From Treponema sp. (GTDB taxonomy: Bacteria > Spirochaetota > Spirochaetia > Treponematales > Treponemataceae), in contig JAFYDO010000031.1 in the NCBI GenBank assembly GCA_017544745.1, positions 1 through 19,834 of the forward strand: a DNA stretch of 19,834 nt, written 5' to 3'. Position numbers and translations under genes: made by a program. This document shows, one piece after another, positions 15,014 through 19,834 of the stretch. The notes beneath the pieces are model-generated. The model saw nothing but the letters and a program-made list of their open reading frames with translations, did no database searches and was not told the origin of the DNA. Within the stretch, counting starts at the first letter, position 1. The number at the start of each line of letters is the position of its first letter.

Positions 15014-16768
15014 ATGGCAGTTAATGAAAAATTGCAAATCATCAGGCACTCATGTGCACACGTAATGGCGGAAGCAATCTTAAAGATTTTTCCGGGAACA
15101 AAAATCGCTATTGGTCCAGCAATAGACAATGGCTTTTATTATGACTTTGATTTCCCTACAACCACCAAATTCACCGAAACAGATTTCCCTGCAGTAGAAA
15201 AGGAAATGCGCCGTATCATCGCTGGAAATCATGACTTTGTACGTAAAGAAGTTTCTAAAGAAGAAGCACTCAAGCTTTTTGCAGAAGAACCATATAAGGT
15301 TGAACTCATCAATGACCTTCCTGCAGACGCAGTTATTACAACTTACGAGCAGGATGGCTTTATGGATTTGTGCCGTGGACCACACGTTGCAAATACAAAA
15401 GAAATCAATGGTCAGGCATTCAAGCTTACAAAGGTAGCCGGTGCTTACTGGCGCGGAGACTCTAACCGCACAATGCTTACACGTATTTACGCAGTTTGCT
15501 TTGCAAAGCCAAATGATTTAGCCGACTATCTCAAAATGCTCGAAGAAGCAGAAAAGCGTGACCACCGTAAAATCGGGCAGGAAATGGATTTGTTCCATCT
15601 TGATCCGGAAGATCCAGGTCAGATTTTCTGGCATCCTAATGGATGGACTGTATACCGCGTAATGCAGGATTATATGCGCAAGCAGATTCTTCGCGACGGT
15701 TATCAGGAAGTTAATACACCTGCAATTATGCCAAAGTCTTTGTGGGAACGTTCAGGACACTGGGGACACTACCAGCAGAACATGTTCATTACAGAGTCAG
15801 AAAAGCGCATGTTTGCAATCAAGCCTATGAACTGTCCTGGTGCAATTGAGATTTTCAAAAACCGTCAGCGCTCATATAAAGATTTGCCGTTGCGTCTTGC
15901 AGAATTTGGACACGATGTTCGTAACGAGCCAAGCGGAACTTTGCATGGTGTAATGCGTATCCGTGGTTTTGTTCAGGATGACGCACATATTTTCTGTACC
16001 GAAGATCAGCTTGGTTCAGAAGTAGCAAAGTTCTGTAAGCTTTTGAAGAATGTTTACCAGGATTTTGGTTTTGATAAGCTTGTAGTAAAGTTCTCTACAA
16101 TGCCTGAAGATCACGTTGGTGACCTTGCAACCTGGGAACGTGCAGAAAAGCAGCTGAGCGACGCCTGTCACGAAGCAGGACTTGAATACGAAATTCAGCC
16201 GGGCGAGGGTGCCTTCTACGGTCCAAAGCTCGAATTTAAACTTTATGACTGTCTCGGCCGCGAATGGCAGTGTGGTACTATTCAGGTAGACTACCAGCTT
16301 CCAAGTGCAGAACGTCTGGATGCAACCTACATTGGTGCTGATAACCAGAAGCATCATCCTGTTATGCTCCACCGTGCGGTACTTGGTTCATTTGAACGCT
16401 TCTTAGGTATTTTGATAGAAAACTTTGCAGGCGCATTCCCAACCTGGCTCGCATTCGAACAGGCCGCTGTTGTACCAATCAGTAGTGAGTTTGATGATTA
16501 TGCACGCCAGATCAACGATGCTCTGCTTGCTCATGATATCCGCTCAAATGCCTACCTTGAAGACGAAAACATGAAGGCCAAAATAAAGCGCATTTCCCAG
16601 GAGCACAAAACTCCATACATCCTGGTTGTAGGAGCAAAAGAGAAGGAAGAGGGTACTGTATGTGTCCGCTACCGCTACTCCAGCCAGAAACCCCAGGAAA
16701 CCCTAAAGCTTGACGACTTCATCAAGTACGTTGAGGATAAAGTAAACACACACTTTATTGGAATATAA
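15014..16768 (+). CDS. thrS: Threonyl-tRNA synthetase without the TGS domain
   Basis: This 584-residue enzyme charges tRNA-Thr. It begins at once with the N2 editing domain: H12 and H16 in [11 protein letters not shown] and C120/H124 in [11 protein letters not shown], so removal of mischarged serine should be intact. The class II catalytic core includes C274 in [11 protein letters not shown] and the motif 2 region [20 protein letters not shown] with H325. H453 in [17 protein letters not shown] belongs to motif 3. C274, H325 and H453 are the expected zinc ligands. The anticodon-binding domain covers about 470-584. The usual N-terminal TGS domain (about 60 residues) is absent; the AAGGAG 7 bp before this ATG and the leader upstream show that this is a real start. 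Confidence 0.96.
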   Translation: MAVNEKLQIIRHSCAHVMAEAILKIFPGTKIAIGPAIDNGFYYDFDFPTTTKFTETDFPAVEKEMRRIIAGNHDFVRKEVSKEEALKLFAEEPYKVELINDLPADAVITTYEQDGFMDLCRGPHVANTKEINGQAFKLTKVAGAYWRGDSNRTMLTRIYAVCFAKPNDLADYLKMLEEAEKRDHRKIGQEMDLFHLDPEDPGQIFWHPNGWTVYRVMQDYMRKQILRDGYQEVNTPAIMPKSLWERSGHWGHYQQNMFITESEKRMFAIKPMNCPGAIEIFKNRQRSYKDLPLRLAEFGHDVRNEPSGTLHGVMRIRGFVQDDAHIFCTEDQLGSEVAKFCKLLKNVYQDFGFDKLVVKFSTMPEDHVGDLATWERAEKQLSDACHEAGLEYEIQPGEGAFYGPKLEFKLYDCLGREWQCGTIQVDYQLPSAERLDATYIGADNQKHHPVMLHRAVLGSFERFLGILIENFAGAFPTWLAFEQAAVVPISSEFDDYARQINDALLAHDIRSNAYLEDENMKAKIKRISQEHKTPYILVVGAKEKEEGTVCVRYRYSSQKPQETLKLDDFIKYVEDKVNTHFIGI

Positions 16769-16779
16769 AAAGCGTGTCA

Positions 16780-16809
16780 TTCCCGGGCTTGACCCGGGAA
16801 TCTTTTTTT
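16780..16809 (+). terminator. Rho-independent terminator of thrS within a dispersed-repeat-like sequence
   Basis: TTCCCGGG (16780-16787), loop CTTGA and CCCGGGAA (16793-16800) form a perfect 8-bp GC-rich stem followed by TCTTTTTTT. The surrounding GTCATTCCCGGGCTTGACCC resembles, from memory, a dispersed repeat found in many bacterial genomes, which here appears to serve as the thrS terminator. Confidence 0.85.
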
Positions 16810-16830
16810 GTAAAAAGCCCTGCCAAACTA

Positions 16831-16859
16831 TTGAACAAAACCGCGATTTATTATATATT
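16831..16859 (+). promoter_or_regulatory. tRNA-Pro promoter
   Basis: TTGAAC (16831-16836), a 17-bp spacer and TATATT (16854-16859) predict initiation near 16866, about 5 nt before the mature tRNA. It lies between two terminators, so the tRNA is a single-gene transcript. Confidence 0.6.
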
Positions 16860-16870
16860 ATATAAATCCA

Positions 16871-16943
16871 CGGGCAATAGCGCAGCTGGTAGCGCGTCTG
16901 GTTTGGGACCAGAATGTCGGGGGTTCAAATCCCTCTTGCCCGA
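16871..16943 (+). tRNA. tRNA-Pro (anticodon TGG)
   Basis: A full 73-nt cloverleaf is visible. The acceptor stem CGGGCAA pairs with TTGCCCG (16936-16942), with discriminator A at 16943. The D stem is GCGC/GCGC (16880-16883 and 16892-16895) with loop AGCTGGTA. The anticodon stem TCTGG/CCAGA encloses loop TTTGGGA, with anticodon TGG at 16904-16906. The T arm has GGGGG/CCCTC (one G-T pair) around TTCAAAT. CCA is not encoded and must be added after transcription. TGG can read all or most proline codons by wobble. Confidence 0.97.
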
Positions 16944-16944
16944 T

Positions 16945-16975
16945 AGCCTTCCGATTAGGAAGGCTTTTTTATTTT
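16945..16975 (+). terminator. Rho-independent terminator of tRNA-Pro
   Basis: AGCCTTCC (16945-16952), loop GATTA and GGAAGGCT (16958-16965) form a perfect 8-bp stem followed by a T-rich tail at 16966-16975. It begins two bases after the tRNA. Confidence 0.92.
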
Positions 16976-17025
16976 AATCTTTCAGTTCATACATTTCCCC
17001 TAATGATTTTTTCGATTTTCTGGTG

Positions 17026-17031
17026 TATAAT
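17026..17031 (+). promoter_or_regulatory. -10 box for the acyltransferase gene
   Basis: A perfect TATAAT lies 24 bp before the ATG at 17056. The predicted leader of about 18 nt holds the ribosome site AAGGAA (17043-17048). No good -35 is seen. Confidence 0.45.
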
Positions 17032-17055
17032 AACGTTTAACTAAGGAATTTAATT

Positions 17056-18354
17056 ATGTATACAACCTATGTAATCTATGCCCTGTGCATCGGGCTTTTG
17101 CTCTGGGGCGGTAAGTTTGCAGGCTTTGGTAAAGACAAGTTTCACCAGGACTGCGCTTCTTTAGAAGTAACAAAATCCCTGCGCGGCTTTGCTGCAATTG
17201 GTGTTATACTTCATCACATTTCGCAGGAAAATGCTTTTCAATATGCAAATATGGCAAAGGGCTTTGGAACTCCCGGCGAATTAAGTTTTTTTGTAAACTA
17301 CGGCTATAAGTTTGTTGCAATCTTCTTTTTCTGCTCGGGTTTTGGCCTTATAAAAAGTCTTGCTACCAAGCCAGATTACTTCAATGGTTTTATCAAAAAG
17401 CGTATAGTAAAAACCCTTGTAATTCCTTTTTATGTAAATGTCCTTCTTTATGCTCCTTTTGTGGCTTTTACAAGTCCTAAAATGCCTGTAATCCAATGGA
17501 TAACCAAATTTACAGGACTTACCCTTATGAACGAATATGCCTGGTATCCGATTGTTCTTGCAATTTTATATCTGGCTTTCTATTTTATTTTCAAAAATAT
17601 CAAAAACCGTAAGGTCTGCTTTGCCCTTATGTTCCTGGTAATCTTTTTACAGGGAGTCTTTTTCAGTATTACCGGTCATAGAGCCTGGTGGGCCGGACCA
17701 AAAAACTGGTGGCTTGATCCACAGCTTGCTGCTAATGCCAGATGGTGGATGCAGGAGCGCGTAATCTGGTTTTTTGGTGAATGGTGGGTTAATTCAGGAA
17801 TTGCCTTCCTTATTGGTATGATTATTGCCCATAACGAAGAAAAAATCACTGCCTGGTTCAAAAAAGCATACTGGCCAAAGCTGCTGCTTGTATTTGTAGT
17901 TTATTTTGCTTTCAATACTCTTCAGGCTTTTGTCGGAATGAAGTTTGGATACTGGACAGAATTCAACGGACAGGGACCCGGCGTCCTCAACAAGTTTGTT
18001 ACCTATTGTTCTCAGCTGCCTCAGGTAAGCATGTATGTAATTTTGCTTTATGTCATTTTAATGAAATATCATGCCCAGAATCCTGTAAGCCGCTTCTTTG
18101 GAAACATTTCGCTGGAAACTTATATGATGAACCTCATAGCAATTACAGCCTTCCGCTTTATGCTCTACAACAACCAGGGCTGGCCAATAATAAAGCCTGG
18201 ACACTGGAATCTTGCTGTTTACGCTGCAGCTGTTTTTGCAGCAACACTTTTGCTTGCATTTATCTATAAGCTTTGCAATCGTCTTGTTCTAAAACTTTTT
18301 GACAGACCAAAAAAAATAACAGATGAAACAAAGGTTCAAAATGAGACTGTTTAA
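17056..18354 (+). CDS. Acyltransferase-3 family membrane protein
   Basis: The 432-residue product has about ten membrane segments. The N-terminal pattern LEVTKSLRGFAAIGVILHHI (36-55), with the conserved RGFA and His pair, followed by VAIFFFCSGFGLIKSL, identifies the Acyltransf_3 (OafA/NolL/YrhL) family. These enzymes move acetyl or other acyl groups across the membrane onto sugars of surface polysaccharides, lipids or glycans. Target and acyl group are unknown. A long aromatic loop (about 210-250, rich in Trp) lies on one face. AAGGAA is 8 bp before the ATG. The gene overlaps the following MATE gene by 14 bp, indicating a coupled pair. Confidence 0.85.
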   Translation: MYTTYVIYALCIGLLLWGGKFAGFGKDKFHQDCASLEVTKSLRGFAAIGVILHHISQENAFQYANMAKGFGTPGELSFFVNYGYKFVAIFFFCSGFGLIKSLATKPDYFNGFIKKRIVKTLVIPFYVNVLLYAPFVAFTSPKMPVIQWITKFTGLTLMNEYAWYPIVLAILYLAFYFIFKNIKNRKVCFALMFLVIFLQGVFFSITGHRAWWAGPKNWWLDPQLAANARWWMQERVIWFFGEWWVNSGIAFLIGMIIAHNEEKITAWFKKAYWPKLLLVFVVYFAFNTLQAFVGMKFGYWTEFNGQGPGVLNKFVTYCSQLPQVSMYVILLYVILMKYHAQNPVSRFFGNISLETYMMNLIAITAFRFMLYNNQGWPIIKPGHWNLAVYAAAVFAATLLLAFIYKLCNRLVLKLFDRPKKITDETKVQNETV

Positions 18355-19723
18355 AAAAGAACCTGAATTTTATAAAAACGTTTTTTCTCTTGCGCTGCCA
18401 ATTGCTCTTCAAAGTCTCATAACAATTGGCGTAAACATGCTTGATACAATTATGGTGGGTAAGCTTGGAGAAGAAGCACTTTCTGCAACTTCACTTGCCA
18501 ATTCTTTCATAAGCATCTATCACATTTTCTGTATGGGTCTTGGCATGGGAGCTTCTGTTTTGGTTTCCCGTTTCTGGGGAATGAAAATCGCACATCATGA
18601 TGAAGAACAGGCAGGCATTGCTTTGCGACAGACAGTCTGCCTCATGCTTCGTCTTGCAGTAATTCTTGCAACGCTTTTTGCAATCGTAACTGCAATTATG
18701 CCGCGAACCCTCATGACCATGTATACGGGTGAAGAGAAGATTCTTGAACTTGGAAGCATCTATTTTAAGTGGTCGGTTGTTACTTATTTCTTCCTTGGAA
18801 CTTCTCTTGTTACTACAATTGTTCTGCGCAGTGTAGGGCAGGTAAAACTTCCGCTTTTTGTTTCCATTGGTGCCTTTTTTGTAAATCTTATTGCTAACTA
18901 TGCCTTTATTTTTGGTAAGCTTGGAATGCCCCGCATGGAAGTTGCAGGAGCAGCGCTTGGTACACTCATTGCCCGTCTTTTTGAAGCCGGCATGATTCTT
19001 GGGTACCTATTCCTTAGAGATAAAAAAATATTGTTCCGTGTACGCGACATTTTTATGAAAACTGGAACTCTGCTTGGAGAATACATACGCATAAGCATTC
19101 CTGTTTTAATAAGCGATGGAATCCTTGCCCTTGGAAACAATTCTGTTGCAATGGTAATAGGCCACCTTGGTGCAACCTTTGTTGCTGCAAACGCAATTAC
19201 AAGTGTAACTCAGCAGCTTAGTACTGTAGTGATTCAGGGTGTAAGCCAGGCAGGTGCAATTGTAACAGGACACACTCTTGGAAGTGAAGGCCGTGAAAAA
19301 ACACAGATGCAGGGCTGGCTCTTCCTTGGTCTTGGACTTGCTCTTGGAACAGTTTCTGCTATCTTCATTATGTCTGTAAGCGAACCGATTATCCACGCTT
19401 ACAATGTTACAGAAGAAACAATTAATATTGCACGCCAGCTTATGCTTGCAATAAGCCTGATTATAATTTTCCGCGCAACAAACAGCATTATGACAAAAGG
19501 TGTATTACGTGGAGGTGGAGACACAAAAATGCTCATGATTACAGATAATGTATTTCTATGGGTGCTTTCACTTCCGCTTGGAATTCTTGCCGGATTTGTA
19601 TTTCACTGGTCTGCCTTTTGGATTTATGTTTGCTTAAACTCAGCAGATATTGTAAAAACCATCTGGTGTGTGTTCAGGCTTAAGAGCGGAAAGTGGATTA
19701 AAAAGATTAGTACCGGTGTGTAA
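18341..19723 (+). CDS. Second MATE-family efflux transporter
   Basis: This 460-residue transporter has about 12 membrane segments. MATE signatures include LALPIALQSLITIGVNMLDT, IMVGKLGEEALSA, GMGASVLVSRFWGM, TIVLRSVGQVKLPLFVSIGA and TKGVLRGGGDTKMLMITDNV. I choose the ATG at 18341, with AAGG 6 bp upstream; an in-frame ATG at 18323 has no ribosome site. The start lies inside the end of the acyltransferase gene, 14 bp overlapping, so expression is probably coupled. It is clearly different in sequence from the MATE at 13581. Substrate unknown; pairing with an acyltransferase could mean export of an acylated compound, but this is only inference. Confidence 0.9.
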   Translation: MRLFKKEPEFYKNVFSLALPIALQSLITIGVNMLDTIMVGKLGEEALSATSLANSFISIYHIFCMGLGMGASVLVSRFWGMKIAHHDEEQAGIALRQTVCLMLRLAVILATLFAIVTAIMPRTLMTMYTGEEKILELGSIYFKWSVVTYFFLGTSLVTTIVLRSVGQVKLPLFVSIGAFFVNLIANYAFIFGKLGMPRMEVAGAALGTLIARLFEAGMILGYLFLRDKKILFRVRDIFMKTGTLLGEYIRISIPVLISDGILALGNNSVAMVIGHLGATFVAANAITSVTQQLSTVVIQGVSQAGAIVTGHTLGSEGREKTQMQGWLFLGLGLALGTVSAIFIMSVSEPIIHAYNVTEETINIARQLMLAISLIIIFRATNSIMTKGVLRGGGDTKMLMITDNVFLWVLSLPLGILAGFVFHWSAFWIYVCLNSADIVKTIWCVFRLKSGKWIKKISTGV

Positions 19724-19737
19724 GGCCGCTGGCGGCC
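19724..19737 (+). repeat. GC-rich hairpin directly after the MATE stop
   Basis: GGCCG and CGGCC form a perfect 5-bp stem around CTGG, starting at the base after the stop codon. An alternative pairing of ACCGG (19712-19716) with CCGGT (19736-19740) competes with it. It has no T-tract of its own. Confidence 0.55.
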
Positions 19738-19750
19738 GGTGTTAAATAGC

Positions 19751-19788
19751 AAAGCGTTAAAAAAATTGCGAAAGCAATTTTTAGCTTT
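19751..19788 (+). terminator. Likely terminator hairpin of the acyltransferase-MATE operon
   Basis: AAAAATTGC, a GAAA tetraloop and GCAATTTTT (19761-19782) form a perfect 9-bp stem. Outer arms AAAGC (19751-19755) and GCTTT (19784-19788) extend it past a small internal loop. The tail is only weakly T-rich, so it could also be a dispersed structured repeat or part of the next gene's leader. Confidence 0.5.
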
Positions 19789-19811
19789 ACCAAATTGAAA
19801 GGAGTATTACT

Positions 19812-19834
19812 ATGGCTAAAAGTCGAATCACCAT
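19812..19834 (+). CDS. Start of a further gene, cut by the window edge
   Basis: AAAGGAG (19798-19804) lies 7 bp before an ATG that opens the frame MAKSRIT and runs off the window. The ribosome site is strong, so this is probably a real gene. Seven residues are too few to identify it. Confidence 0.6.

Noticed and set aside
16774..16977. 67-codon open frame on the plus strand
   Set aside because: It runs through the thrS terminator, the whole tRNA-Pro and its terminator, and has no ribosome site. It is a chance frame.
18323..18340. Upstream ATG for the second MATE gene
   Set aside because: No ribosome site precedes it, while AAGG is well placed for the ATG at 18341.
1..19834. CRISPR array, toxin-antitoxin, phage-defence or integrated element
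   Set aside because: No regularly spaced repeats, integrases, transposases, nucleases or attachment-site duplication at tRNA-Pro were seen; the gene content is that of a core chromosome.

Overview
The window looks like ordinary chromosome from a spirochaete, most probably Treponema or a close relative. This is inference from gene content and style: moderately AT-rich DNA, a threonyl-tRNA synthetase without the N-terminal TGS domain, a helix-turn-helix/PTS EIIA fusion, a bactofilin, LysM/LytM envelope proteins, and phosphohexomutases of the long type. No phage, transposase, CRISPR array or plasmid gene was seen, and every gene-free stretch is under 300 bp.

Layout. At 1-1776 (+) a gene cut by the window edge is followed by a YfbR-like HD phosphohydrolase whose N-terminal half looks like a dead copy of its own catalytic half. 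At 1822-2775 (+) lies a secreted LysM protein with a LytM-like domain that has lost its metal ligands. It runs head-on into a minus-strand block (8363 to 2776): a membrane-anchored propeller-like protein, a second metal-less LytM-like secreted protein, and two different phosphohexomutases in tandem. At 8521-9162 (+) is the HTH-EIIA fusion, convergent with a secreted transglutaminase-like protein (10352 to 9159, -). From 10382 to 13506 (+) come an RluA-type pseudouridine synthase, a bactofilin, a secreted TPR protein and the tRNA methylthiotransferase MtaB, closely packed. Then follow a MATE transporter (13581-14918), thrS with a structured leader (15014-16768), tRNA-Pro(TGG) with its own promoter and terminator, a membrane acyltransferase overlapping a second MATE transporter (17056-19723), and the first codons of another gene at the right edge.

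Functional themes are envelope and cell shape (two LytM-like proteins, bactofilin, TPR protein, acyltransferase), sugar-phosphate metabolism (two mutases, with EIIA as a possible sensor), and tRNA/rRNA function (RluA-type enzyme, MtaB, ThrRS, tRNA-Pro).

The most notable signal is not a gene. Several genes with no Shine-Dalgarno sequence carry a sigma70-like promoter (TTGNNN-N17-TANAAT-like) whose -10 box ends 6-8 bases before the start codon, so transcription should begin at or next to the ATG. This predicts leaderless or near-leaderless mRNAs for the pseudouridine synthase, the bactofilin, the second mutase and the propeller-like protein, and possibly for the LysM protein and the first MATE. 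Genes with a good Shine-Dalgarno (pgm at 4518, thrS, the acyltransferase) instead have -10 boxes farther upstream. I did not find a clear new multi-gene system.
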